Shown here: piece by piece, positions 16,226-24,785 of the stretch | How the letters are laid out: the number at the start of each line of letters is the position of its first letter | Numbering within the stretch: position 1 is the stretch's first letter | From: Herbiconiux solani NBRC 106740 | GTDB taxonomy: Bacteria; Actinomycetota; Actinomycetes; Actinomycetales; Microbacteriaceae | Length of the DNA: 64,000 nucleotides | NCBI RefSeq assembly: GCF_001571005.1 | Contig: NZ_BCST01000004.1 | Coordinates: 310,001 to 374,000 of the forward strand | Direction: 5' to 3' | Notes under the pieces: model-generated | Database searches by the model: none | Told to the model about the DNA's origin: nothing | What the model saw: only the letters and a program-made list of their open reading frames with translations | Program-made: the position numbers and the translations under genes

Positions 16226-17374
16226 CTACTGGCCGTTCTCCTTGAGGGTGACCGTGATGGGCTTGTAGTCGGCGCCCATGACGTCGACCCCTTCGTCCTT
16301 CAGCTCGGTCAGCGCCTTCTCGACGTACTCGTTCGAGTACGCGGTCTCCGGCGGGTCGGCGGTGATGATCGTGGCGCCCGTCTCGTTGGGCGTGCCCTTG
16401 GCGATCGAGACCGTCTGGTCCCACTGGTCCTGGTTGATCATGCCGACGCCCGAGGTGCTGGGCCAGATCAGCTTGTTGACCTCGTTGGTCATCCAGAGCT
16501 GGTGGCTCTCACCGAGCTGCGATCCCGCATCCGTCACGATCTTGGCCGCGTCCTCGGCGTTGTCCCGGGCGTAGGCCCAGCCCTTGACGGAGGCCTTGAT
16601 GAACTTGACCGCGGTGTCGGCGTAGGCCGAGTCGCTCGCGAGCTTGTCGCTGTCGGCCCAGATCGCATCCTGCAGCATGGCCGTGCCCTGGTCGTTCCAG
16701 TCGATGACGTTGAGGTCCTCAGGCGTGTAGAGCGAACCCGTGGCCGGGTTCACCGTCTCCAGCACCTGCGCGTACTCGTTGTAGGTCATCGCCTGGGCGG
16801 CCTGGATGTCGCCGGCCAGGAAGCCGTTCATGTCGAACGCCTGCTGCACCAGCGAGATGTCGCCGAGCGGAACATCCGCCTTGTTCATGCCGGCGAACAG
16901 CTCCCACTCGTTGCCGTAGCCCCAGCTGCCGACGGTCTTGCCCTTGAGGTCGGCGGGCTTGGTGATCCCGGCGTCCTTCATCGAGATCTGGGTCGTGCCG
17001 GAGCGCTCGAAGATCTGCGCGATGTCGGTGACGGCAGCGCCCTGCTCGATCGAGCCGAGCACCTTCGGCACCCAGGAGATCGCGAAATCGGCGTCGCCCG
17101 AGGTGAGCACGTCGATCGGGACGATGTCGGCTGCGCCTTCGAGGATGGTGACGTCCAGCCCCTCGTCTTCGTAGTAGCCCTGCGAGGCGGCGGCGTAGTA
17201 GCCGGCGAACTGCGCCTGCGAGTACCACTGCAGCTGCAGGCTGACCGGCGTCAGGTCGCCGCCCGACGCGCTGTCGGTCGACGAGCCCGAGCCTCCGCTC
17301 GAGCAGCCTGCCAGCGCGAGCGCCGTGACGGCGAGGGCGCCGACGCCCGTGATGATGCGAGTGCTGTGTTTCAT
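16226..17374 (-). CDS. ABC transporter substrate-binding lipoprotein (NMT1/THI5-like)
   Basis: The 382-residue product has a lipoprotein signal (TALALAGC, lipobox Cys at about residue 23) followed by a Ser/Gly linker and a NMT1/THI5-like fold: LQLQWYSQAQFAGYYAAASQGYYEDEGLDV, GAADIVPIDVLTSGDADF and LKGKTVGSWGYGNEWE. This family binds pyrimidine-type ligands and other small organic compounds at the outer face of the membrane. A strong GAGGAGG lies before the ATG at 17374. It is encoded after both permeases and the ATPase, which is unusual but not rare. Confidence 0.9.
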   Translation of the reverse strand: MKHSTRIITGVGALAVTALALAGCSSGGSGSSTDSASGGDLTPVSLQLQWYSQAQFAGYYAAASQGYYEDEGLDVTILEGAADIVPIDVLTSGDADFAISWVPKVLGSIEQGAAVTDIAQIFERSGTTQISMKDAGITKPADLKGKTVGSWGYGNEWELFAGMNKADVPLGDISLVQQAFDMNGFLAGDIQAAQAMTYNEYAQVLETVNPATGSLYTPEDLNVIDWNDQGTAMLQDAIWADSDKLASDSAYADTAVKFIKASVKGWAYARDNAEDAAKIVTDAGSQLGESHQLWMTNEVNKLIWPSTSGVGMINQDQWDQTVSIAKGTPNETGATIITADPPETAYSNEYVEKALTELKDEGVDVMGADYKPITVTLKENGQ

Positions 17375-17449
17375 TGCTTCCTCCTCTGGTACGTGCGGGG
17401 TGGTGCGGGACTGTGGTGCGTCCGCCCGTGGGTGCGGGGGCGGGTCCGG

Positions 17450-18223
17450 TCAGCTCGTGGGCCGGTGGTGCCGGGTCACGAACATCTCGATGGCGAGGGT
17501 CACGCAGTAGAACACGAGACCGACGAGGATGGCGCCGAGCACGTAGGCCCAGGCGAGGTTGTAGTTCGACGACGAGGCCGCCGAGGTGATCGACTTGCCG
17601 AGCCCGCCGATCGGGCCGCCGAAGTACTCGGCGATCAGCGCCGAGATCACGGCGAGGCTGGATGCGATCCGGAGCCCGGTGAAGATGAACGGCAGGGCGC
17701 CCGGGATGGTGACCGTGCGGGTGGTCTGCCAGGCCGAGGCCGCGTAGGCGTGCATCAGGTCGCGGTGCACGGGGCGCACCTGCCGGAGCCCGCGGAGCGT
17801 GTTGACGTAGACCGGGATGAACACGGCGATCGCCGCGACCAGCTGCCGCGCCGTCTCGGCGTTCGCGCCGTACATCGCGTAGAGCACGGGCGCCAGGGCC
17901 ACGATCGGCACCACCGCGACCGCCGAGACGACTCCGGCCGAGAGCCCGTCGACGGCCTTCACCAGCGCGGCGATCACGGCGAACAGGATGCCCCCGATAC
18001 CGCCGATCACGAGCCCCACGAGGGCGTTGCCGCCGGTCACCAGGGCGCCCTGCACCACCGTGGAGAGGTTCGCCCCGAACTCCGAGCCGATGGCGATCGG
18101 GCCCGGCACGATGAACGGCTTGATGTCGAAGGCCACGACGAGCACCTGCCAGAGCGCGAGCGCGAACAGCCCGAGCAGCACGGGTGCGAGGACGGTGCGG
18201 GCCCTGGTCGCCTGACCCCTCAT
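17450..18223 (-). CDS. ABC transporter permease (first of two)
   Basis: The 257-residue protein has about six membrane segments and the SsuC/TauC-type permease loop (YAASAWQTTRTVTIPGALPFIFTGLRIASSLAVISALIAEYF) that contacts the ATPase. It overlaps the ATPase gene stop by four bases. With the second permease at 19050 it would form a heterodimeric channel. Substrate is inferred from the operon: a pyrimidine or a hydantoin-like compound. Confidence 0.9.
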   Translation of the reverse strand: MRGQATRARTVLAPVLLGLFALALWQVLVVAFDIKPFIVPGPIAIGSEFGANLSTVVQGALVTGGNALVGLVIGGIGGILFAVIAALVKAVDGLSAGVVSAVAVVPIVALAPVLYAMYGANAETARQLVAAIAVFIPVYVNTLRGLRQVRPVHRDLMHAYAASAWQTTRTVTIPGALPFIFTGLRIASSLAVISALIAEYFGGPIGGLGKSITSAASSSNYNLAWAYVLGAILVGLVFYCVTLAIEMFVTRHHRPTS

Positions 18224-19053
18224 CGGTTCTCGACCCCGCGGATGCCGACCGGCGTCTCGCCGTGCAGCAGCTCGCGCACGATGCTGACGTTCTCGAAGAA
18301 GGCCTCGTCCTCACGCAGCTGCTCGGTGCGCTCGGCGGCACTGCCGAGCGAGACCGTGGTGATGTCACGGATACGCCCGGGCCGCGGCGACATGACGACG
18401 ACGCGGTTCGAGAGGTACACGGCCTCGGGGATCGAGTGGGTGACGAAGACGACGGCGGCGCCGGTCTCGGCCGTGATCCGGACGAGCTCGGTCTGCATCC
18501 GTTCGCGGGTCATCTCGTCCAGGGCGCCGAACGGCTCGTCCATCAGCAGCAGCCGGGGGCTCTCGGCGAGCGAGCGGGCGATCGCGACCCGCTGCTGCAT
18601 CCCGCCCGAGAGCTGGTCGGGATAGCTGTCGGCGAAGTCGGAGAGCCCGACGAGCGCCAGCAGCTCGGCCGAGCGGGCCGCGCGGGCCGCCTTGCCGACC
18701 CCGTGCAGCTCGAGCGGCAGCTCGATGTTGGCGCTGACGTCGCGCCAGGGAAGAAGGCCGGCCTGCTGGAAGGCGATGCCGTACTCCTGGTCGATGCGCG
18801 CCTGACGGGCGGTCTTGCCGAAGACCGTCAGCGATCCGGTCGTCGGGGTGTCGAGATCGGCGATCAGGCGGAGCAGGGTCGACTTGCCGCAGCCCGAGGG
18901 GCCGATGAGGGAGACGAACTCCCCCGGCGCGACCGTGAGGTCGATCTGCTCGAGCGCGGTGACCGTGCCCTTCTTCGTGTCGAAGACCTTGTCGACGCCC
19001 TCGACGAGCACCGCGGGCACGGCGGTGGGGACGTCTGCGGTGGTGTCGCTCAT
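18220..19053 (-). CDS. ABC transporter ATP-binding protein
   Basis: The 277-residue ATPase shows Walker A GPSGCGKST (residues 51-59), Q-loop GIAFQQAGLLPW, signature LSGGMQQR, Walker B LLLMDEPFGALD and the switch His in VFVTHSIPEA. It belongs to the SsuB/TauB/nitrate-taurine type that energises NMT1-like importers. ATG at 19053 overlaps the upstream permease stop by four bases and its own stop overlaps the downstream permease start, so the three subunits are translationally coupled. Confidence 0.93.
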   Translation of the reverse strand: MSDTTADVPTAVPAVLVEGVDKVFDTKKGTVTALEQIDLTVAPGEFVSLIGPSGCGKSTLLRLIADLDTPTTGSLTVFGKTARQARIDQEYGIAFQQAGLLPWRDVSANIELPLELHGVGKAARAARSAELLALVGLSDFADSYPDQLSGGMQQRVAIARSLAESPRLLLMDEPFGALDEMTRERMQTELVRITAETGAAVVFVTHSIPEAVYLSNRVVVMSPRPGRIRDITTVSLGSAAERTEQLREDEAFFENVSIVRELLHGETPVGIRGVENR

Positions 19054-19958
19054 GCGGGCACCTCTCCTCTGCGATAACGGCGGAGCAGGACTCCGAGCAG
19101 TGCGATGAAGCCGGCGGCGACGAGGCCGACGGCGATGGCCCCGAAGATCGGGGCCCATGTGCGGGCGGGGTCGGAGGAGGCCTGCTGGGCGTACTCCAGG
19201 ATCATCCGGCCGATGCCGCCCTTGAGGCCGATCGAGACCTCGGCGACGACCGTGCCGATCACGGCGTTCGCGGCGGCCAGCCGGAGGGCCGGGAGCAGAT
19301 AGGGCACGCTCGCGGGGAGCCGGAGCGTCACCAGCGTGCGCCACCATCCGGCGCCGTAGCTCCGGAACAGCTCGACGTGGTTGGCGTCGGGCGAGTTGAG
19401 CCCCCGGAGCGCGCCGATCGAGACCGGGAAGAACGCGAGGTAGGAGGCGATGACCGCCACCGACATCCAGTTCTCCCAGCTGAAGTCGCCGACCGAGATC
19501 TGCGAGCCCCAGCGGCGTACCAGCGGGGCGATCGCGATCAGGGGCACGGTCTGGCTGAGGATGATCCACGGCAGCACGGCCGACTCCGCGGTGCGGAACC
19601 GCTGCATCAGCACGGCCAGCAGCATCCCGACCACGACGCCGACGATCCAGCCGACCGCGGCGACCCCCAGGGTGAACGCCGCGGCCTGCGCCACGACGAG
19701 CCAGACCGGGTCGCCCTTGCGGCCACCGGAAGCGGGTTCGAACAGGGTCGCGATCATGTCCCAGACGTGGGGCATGGCGATGTCCGTGGTGCGGGGCAGC
19801 ACCGTGAGGTCGCCGATGACGACTCCGGATGCGGGACCGAGGGCCTTGTAGAGCTCCCAGATCACCACGAGCAGCACGACGCCCGCCGCGCCGAGCAGCA
19901 CCCGGCCGGCGACCGGGTTGCCCCGCCGTCGCGGCAGCCGGGCCGGACTCGCGGTCAC
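19050..19958 (-). CDS. ABC transporter permease (second of two)
   Basis: The 302-residue permease has about six membrane segments, one near residues 20-40 and the rest from about 95 on. A large external loop (about residues 45-85) precedes the conserved core with SYGAGWWRTLVTLRLPASVPYLLPALRLAAANAVIGTVVAE. It is a BPD_transp_1 protein of the same class as the permease at 17450 but clearly diverged. GTG at 19958 lies four bases after the oxidoreductase stop; the frame upstream of this has no permease similarity. Confidence 0.88.
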   Translation of the reverse strand: MTASPARLPRRRGNPVAGRVLLGAAGVVLLVVIWELYKALGPASGVVIGDLTVLPRTTDIAMPHVWDMIATLFEPASGGRKGDPVWLVVAQAAAFTLGVAAVGWIVGVVVGMLLAVLMQRFRTAESAVLPWIILSQTVPLIAIAPLVRRWGSQISVGDFSWENWMSVAVIASYLAFFPVSIGALRGLNSPDANHVELFRSYGAGWWRTLVTLRLPASVPYLLPALRLAAANAVIGTVVAEVSIGLKGGIGRMILEYAQQASSDPARTWAPIFGAIAVGLVAAGFIALLGVLLRRYRRGEVPA

Positions 19959-19962
19959 GCGC

Positions 19963-20979
19963 TCACGCCTTCGCCGTGATGTGGTCGCGCAGCCGCGGCA
20001 TGACCGTCTCGCCGTACACGCGGAGGGTCTCCTCCTTGTTGTCGTGCTGGAGGTAGCCGGCGAACTGCGTGACGCCGATGGCCTTGAACTGCTCGAGCTT
20101 CTCGATGTGGTCCTCGGCGGTGCCGAGCACACAGAACCGGTCGACGATCTCGTCGGGCACGAAGCTCGTGTGCGTGTTTCCGGCGCGGCCGTGCTCGTTG
20201 TAGTCGTATCCCTCGCGGTCCTTGATGTAGTCCGTCAGCGCCTTCGGCACGGCTCCGTCGGTGCCGTACTTCGCCACGATGTCGGCGACGTGGTTGCCGA
20301 CCATCCCGCCGAACCAGCGGCACTGGTCGCGCATGTGCTCCCAGTCGTCGCCGATGTACATCGGGGCGGCGACGCAGAACTCGATCGAATCGGGGTCACG
20401 GCCGACGTTCTCGGCGGCGGCACGGACGGTCGCGATCATCCACTTCGCGATGTCGATGTCGCCGCACTGCAGGATGAAGCCGTCGCCGACCTCGCCCGTG
20501 AGCTTCAGCGCGAGCGGGCCGTAGGCGGCCACCCACATCTCGAGCTCGGAGCCGTGGCTCCAGGGGAACTGCAGGGTGGCGCCGTTGTACTCGACCGCCC
20601 GCGAGTTCGCGAGCTCGCGGATGACGTGGATCGACTCCCGCAGCGCCTTCAGCGTGGTGGGGGCGCCGTTGGTGACCCGCACCGCCGAGTCGCCGCGGCC
20701 GATGCCGCACACGGTGCGGTTGCCGTACATCTCATTGAGGGTCGCGTACAGGCTCGCCGTGACCGTCCAGTCGCGGGTCGCCGGGTTCGTGACCATCGGG
20801 CCGACCTTGATCTTGTGGGTCTCGGCGAGGATCTGGCTGTAGATGACGTACGGCTCCTGCCACAGCAGGTGGGAGTCGAAGGTCCAGAAGTAATCGAAGC
20901 CGTACTGCTCGCTGAGTTTCGCGAGGCCGACGGTGCGGGCTGCGGGGGGATTGGTCTGGACGACCGCGCCGAATTCCAT
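19963..20979 (-). CDS. LLM-class F420-dependent oxidoreductase (TIGR03842-like)
   Basis: A 338-residue luciferase-like (TIM-barrel) oxidoreductase. It shows FDYFWTFDSHLLWQEPY, GPMVTNPATRDWTVTASLYATLNEMYGNRTVCGIGRGDSAVR and AYGPLALKLTGEVGDGFILQCG, typical of F420-binding LLM proteins that use a nonprolyl cis peptide near the cofactor. It sits between dihydropyrimidinase and the ABC importer with gaps of 4 and 10 bases, so it is firmly part of that operon. The reaction is unknown. Reduction of the pyrimidine ring with F420H2, replacing the missing dihydropyrimidine dehydrogenase, or an oxidation of an imported ligand are both possible. Confidence 0.85.
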   Translation of the reverse strand: MEFGAVVQTNPPAARTVGLAKLSEQYGFDYFWTFDSHLLWQEPYVIYSQILAETHKIKVGPMVTNPATRDWTVTASLYATLNEMYGNRTVCGIGRGDSAVRVTNGAPTTLKALRESIHVIRELANSRAVEYNGATLQFPWSHGSELEMWVAAYGPLALKLTGEVGDGFILQCGDIDIAKWMIATVRAAAENVGRDPDSIEFCVAAPMYIGDDWEHMRDQCRWFGGMVGNHVADIVAKYGTDGAVPKALTDYIKDREGYDYNEHGRAGNTHTSFVPDEIVDRFCVLGTAEDHIEKLEQFKAIGVTQFAGYLQHDNKEETLRVYGETVMPRLRDHITAKA

Positions 20980-20989
20980 GTGCTGTCCT

Positions 20990-22423
20990 TCAGATCAGGT
21001 ACTGGCTGAGGCCGCGCTTGAAGTAAGCGCCGTCGCCCTTTTTGCCGAGGTATTCGTTGGAGTCGACGATCTTGCGACCGCGGGAGAACACGGTGTCGAC
21101 GTGGCCGTCGACCTCGAAGCCCTCCCAGGCCGAGTAGTCCATGTTCATGTGGTGGGTCTTGCCGACGCCGATGGAGGTGTGCCCGTTCGGGTCGTAGACG
21201 ACCACGTCGCCGTCGGCACCGGGCTGGATGACGCCCTTCTTGCCGTAGACGCCGAACATCCGGGCCGGTGTCGTGCTGGTGAGCTCCACCCAGCGCGGCA
21301 GGGAGATCTCGCCCATCACGACGCCCTGGTAGATCAGGTCCATCCGGTGCTCGACCGAGCCGATGCCGTTCGGGATCTTCGAGAAGTTCCCGATCCCCAT
21401 GTCTTTCTGGCCCTTCATGCAGAACGGGCAGTGGTCGGTCGAGATCACCTGCAAGTCGTTCGTGCGCAGGCCCTGCCACATGTGGTTCTGGTGGCCCTCG
21501 TGCTTGGAGCGTAGCGGCGTCGAGCAGACCCACTTGGCCCCCTCGAAGTCGCCCCACTCCTCGCTCGTGGCGCCCAGCTGATCCTCGAGCGAGAGGTACA
21601 GGTACTGCGGGCAGGTCTCGGCGAACACGTTCTGCCCGGTGTCCCGGGCCTGCGTGATCTGCGCGAGCGCCTCCTTCGCCGAGACGTGCACGATGTACAG
21701 CGGCGCACCGGTGAGGTTCGCGAGCATGATGGCGCGGTGGGTCGCCTCCTCCTCGGCCTGCCAGGGGCGCGAGACGCCGTGGTAGAACGGCGTCGTCTCG
21801 CCGCGCTCGAGGTGCTGCTGCACGAGCAGGTCGATGACCGAGCCGTTCTCGGCGTGCATCATCATGAGCGCGCCGTTCTGCGAGCCCTTCTGCATCGCCT
21901 TGACGATCTGGCCGTCGTCGGAGAGGAACACGCCCTTGTAGGCCATGAACAGCTTGAACGACGTGACGCCCTCGTTGATCAGCTCGTCCATCGCGGTCAG
22001 GCTCGAGTCCTGCACGTCGGAGAGGATCTGGTGGAACCCGTAGTCGACGGCGCACTGCCCCGCCGCCTTCTCCTGCCAGAGGGCGTACTGGTCGAGGATG
22101 TTCTCGCCGGCGTACTGCACCACGAAGTCGATGATCGACGTCGTGCCACCCCAGGCGGCCGCCCGGGTGCCGGTCTCGAAGGTGTCGCTGGCCTCGGTGC
22201 CGCCGAACGGCATCTGCATGTGGGTGTGGGCGTCGATGCCGCCGGGGATCACGTACTTCCCCGTCGCATCCACGACCTCGTCGACGTGGCCCTTGAGGTC
22301 GAAGCCGAGCAGGGTGCTGCCCGGGGCGAGCACCGCCTGGATCGTGTCGCCGTCGATCAGCACGTCGGCCTGGGCCGTTCCGGTCGCGTTGACGACCGTT
22401 CCCCCGGTGATGAGCGTCTTCAT
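20990..22423 (-). CDS. hydA: dihydropyrimidinase / D-hydantoinase
   Basis: The 477-residue amidohydrolase has the complete binuclear metal set: His 66 and His 68 in DAHTHMQMP, the carboxylated Lys 157 in SFKLFMAYKG, His in MMMHAENG, His in YIVHVSAKE and Asp in STDHCPF. NGIGSVEHR is also typical of the dihydropyrimidinase group. It opens dihydrouracil, dihydrothymine or hydantoins to the carbamoyl compounds. ATG at 22423 is preceded by GGGGGAGAC. It follows the nitrilase-family gene by 17 bases. In this operon it would provide the substrate for that enzyme. Confidence 0.93.
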   Translation of the reverse strand: MKTLITGGTVVNATGTAQADVLIDGDTIQAVLAPGSTLLGFDLKGHVDEVVDATGKYVIPGGIDAHTHMQMPFGGTEASDTFETGTRAAAWGGTTSIIDFVVQYAGENILDQYALWQEKAAGQCAVDYGFHQILSDVQDSSLTAMDELINEGVTSFKLFMAYKGVFLSDDGQIVKAMQKGSQNGALMMMHAENGSVIDLLVQQHLERGETTPFYHGVSRPWQAEEEATHRAIMLANLTGAPLYIVHVSAKEALAQITQARDTGQNVFAETCPQYLYLSLEDQLGATSEEWGDFEGAKWVCSTPLRSKHEGHQNHMWQGLRTNDLQVISTDHCPFCMKGQKDMGIGNFSKIPNGIGSVEHRMDLIYQGVVMGEISLPRWVELTSTTPARMFGVYGKKGVIQPGADGDVVVYDPNGHTSIGVGKTHHMNMDYSAWEGFEVDGHVDTVFSRGRKIVDSNEYLGKKGDGAYFKRGLSQYLI

Positions 22424-22440
22424 GACCGTCTCCCCCGGCC

Positions 22441-23289
22441 CTACGGCGCCACGATCTCGCCGTAGGCGTCCGGCCGGCGGTCGCGGTAGAACTGCCAGTC
22501 GTCGCGGGTGTCGCGGATGGCGTCGAGGTCGAGGTCGCGGATCAGGAGCTCCTCGTGCTCGGAGGAGCCGAGGTCGCCGACGTAGTTGCCGCGCGGGTCG
22601 ACGACGTAGGAGGTGCCGTAGAAGTCCACGGCCAGGTCGCCGTACTCGTTGTCCTCCTTGCCGACCCGGTTGGGCACGAGCACGAAGTACTGGTTGGCGC
22701 CGGCGGCCGCGGGGCCCTCGAGCTCCCAGAGCCGGTTGGAGAGGCCGGGCTTGGAGGCGTTGGGGTTGAAGACGATCTGGGCGCCGTTCAGGCCCAGCTC
22801 CCGCCAGCCCTCGGGGAAGTGGCGGTCGTAGCAGATGTGCACGCCGACCTTGCCGACCGCGGTGTCGAACACCGGGTAGCCGAGGTTGCCGGGGCGGAAG
22901 TAGAACTTCTCGTAGAAGCTCTCCAGGTGCGGGATGTGGTGCTTGCGGTACTTGCCCACGATCGTGCCGTCGGCATCCACCACCACAGCGGTGTTGTAGT
23001 AGACGCCGGTCTGCTCCTCCTCGTAGATGGGGAGGATCGTGACCATGTTGAGCTCTTTCGCGAGCGCCGCGAAGCGCTGCACGATCGGGCCGTCGGCCGG
23101 TTCGGCGTAGCGGTAGTACTTCTTGTCCTGGGTGATGCCGAAGTAGGGGCCGTAGAACAGCTCTTGGAAGCAGATGACCTGGGCGCCCTCGGCCGCCGCA
23201 TCGCGCATGAACTGCTCGTGCTTGTCGAGCATCGACTCCTTGTCCCCCGTCCAGGTGGTCTGGGAGATCGCCGCGCGGATCGTCGTCAT
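22441..23289 (-). CDS. nitrilase-family N-carbamoyl amidohydrolase (beta-ureidopropionase type)
   Basis: The 282-residue carbon-nitrogen hydrolase shows the Glu-Lys-Cys triad: Glu 43 (CFQELFYGPYF), Lys 116 (KYRKHHIPH) and Cys 153 (VHICYDRHFPEGWRELG). The PHLESFYEKFYF and FNPNASKPGLSNRLWELE segments are those of beta-ureidopropionase and close N-carbamoyl hydrolases, which cleave N-carbamoyl-beta-alanine to beta-alanine, CO2 and ammonia. It is the first gene of the leftward operon. The start at ATG 23289 has a GAGAGGAACC ribosome site; an upstream in-frame ATG at 23316 lacks one. Confidence 0.9.
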   Translation of the reverse strand: MTTIRAAISQTTWTGDKESMLDKHEQFMRDAAAEGAQVICFQELFYGPYFGITQDKKYYRYAEPADGPIVQRFAALAKELNMVTILPIYEEEQTGVYYNTAVVVDADGTIVGKYRKHHIPHLESFYEKFYFRPGNLGYPVFDTAVGKVGVHICYDRHFPEGWRELGLNGAQIVFNPNASKPGLSNRLWELEGPAAAGANQYFVLVPNRVGKEDNEYGDLAVDFYGTSYVVDPRGNYVGDLGSSEHEELLIRDLDLDAIRDTRDDWQFYRDRRPDAYGEIVAP

Positions 23290-23450
23290 TGGTGGTTCCT
23301 CTCGAACGGACTGCACTGTGTTCTGCCGGTTTTGTTATTATTCGGCTTGAACATTTCTCGTGTGTTTCAGCGTGTGACGCGAGAGTAAATATGTCAAGAG
23401 TCCCGAGCACCACCGCCCTCTGACCGAACCCCACAGGAACCGGATCCAGA
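23290..23450. promoter_or_regulatory. divergent promoter region of the pyrimidine-type operon and MocR gene
   Basis: This 161-base gap is the most AT-rich non-coding stretch nearby, with TTTTGTTATTATT around 23330-23342 and AGTAAATATG around 23384. TCTCG at 23357 and CGAGA at 23380 form an interrupted inverted repeat. Promoters for both directions and a MocR operator are expected here; exact boxes cannot be assigned by eye. Confidence 0.45.
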
Positions 23451-24785
23451 ATGCTCGAACAGATCGTCGACGCGGTCGAACACCGCACTCCGGAAGGCAT
23501 CGCCGCGGCGGTCTCCCGGCTCATCCGGGCGGGCGCCCTCGGCGCCGGCGACCGGCTGCCCACCGTCCGTGACGTGGCTGCCGGCCTCGGGGTGAGCCCC
23601 GCGACCGTGAGCAACGCCTGGCAGGCGCTCTCCGGAGTCGGCCTGATCGTCTCGCGCGGGCGGGCCGGCAGCTACGTGCTGCAGGCCTCGACGAGGTGGA
23701 TGCCGCCGCACTTCGGCGAGCTGGCGGGCTCTCACGTGCTGTCCCGCCTCGACCTCTCGACCGGCACGCCGGATCCGGAGCTGCTGCCGGATCTCACCGC
23801 CGCGCTCACCCGGCTGCCGACCCGCGCCGACACGGCCAGCTACCTGTCCTCGCCCGTGCTGCCCGAGCTCGAGCTGCATTTGCGCGCCTCCTGGCCCTAC
23901 CCCGTTTCGGCGCTCACGATCGTCGACGGGGCGCTGGATGCGATCTCCCGATCGCTCGAGACCCTCGTGCGCTTCGGCGACCGGGTGGTGGTCGAGAACC
24001 CGACCTTCCCGCCGTTCCTCGACCTGCTCGACCACCTCGGCGCCGAGCGCGTGCCGGTCGACCTGGATGCGGAGGGGTTGCGACCCGACCTGCTCGCGAC
24101 CGCGCTGCGCTCGAACCCGGTCGCGATCATCCTGCAGCCCCGGGCCCACAACCCCACGGGCGTGTCGATGACGAGCGAGCGGATGCGCGAGCTCGCGCGG
24201 GTACTGCGGGCCCACGAGCACCTCGGGGACCCCGTCGTGATCGAGGACGACCACTCGGGCGAGATCTCGAGCGCGGCCGCCCACAGCCTCGGCAGCTGGA
24301 TCCCGCAGCGGGTGCTGCACATCCGGAGCTACGCCAAGTCGCACGGACCGGACCTCCGGATCGCGGCGCTCGGCGGCCCCGAGGCCCTGCTCGACCGGAT
24401 CGTCGCCCGGCGCCTGCTCGGGCCGGGCTGGACCTCGCGGATGCTGCAGACGATCCTCTACGAACTGCTCACGGCGAGCTCGTCGGTGAACGCGGTGCAC
24501 GACGCCCGGCGGATCTACCAGGCCAGGCAGCGCCTGTTCTCCGAGGCGCTGGTGGCCCGCGGCTTCGTGCATGCGCCGTCGGACGGGATCAACACCTGGA
24601 TCCCGGTGGGTGACGAGAAGGCGGCCGTGCTGACGCTGGCGGCCAGCGGCATCCGGGCGGCGGCGGGGTCGTCGTTCGCCGCCCGGCCGGGGTCGGGTCA
24701 GTTCTTGCGGGTGACCGCGGGGCGGGTGACGGGCGACTTCGAGTCGGTGGCGGGGTCGCTCGCGGCGGCGGCCGAGGCGGGGTGA
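23451..24785 (+). CDS. MocR-type GntR regulator with aminotransferase-like domain
   Basis: The 444-residue protein joins an N-terminal GntR winged HTH (DRLPTVRDVAAGLGVSPATVSNAWQAL, about residues 34-60) to a fold-I aminotransferase-like domain with ILQPRAHNPTGVSM and a potential PLP Lys in RSYAKSHGPDLRI. MocR proteins sense PLP or amino compounds. Being divergent from the pyrimidine-type operon, it is the most likely regulator of that operon, perhaps sensing a beta-amino acid aldimine. The 3' 88 bases overlap the converging MFS gene. Confidence 0.9.
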   Translation: MLEQIVDAVEHRTPEGIAAAVSRLIRAGALGAGDRLPTVRDVAAGLGVSPATVSNAWQALSGVGLIVSRGRAGSYVLQASTRWMPPHFGELAGSHVLSRLDLSTGTPDPELLPDLTAALTRLPTRADTASYLSSPVLPELELHLRASWPYPVSALTIVDGALDAISRSLETLVRFGDRVVVENPTFPPFLDLLDHLGAERVPVDLDAEGLRPDLLATALRSNPVAIILQPRAHNPTGVSMTSERMRELARVLRAHEHLGDPVVIEDDHSGEISSAAAHSLGSWIPQRVLHIRSYAKSHGPDLRIAALGGPEALLDRIVARRLLGPGWTSRMLQTILYELLTASSSVNAVHDARRIYQARQRLFSEALVARGFVHAPSDGINTWIPVGDEKAAVLTLAASGIRAAAGSSFAARPGSGQFLRVTAGRVTGDFESVAGSLAAAAEAG

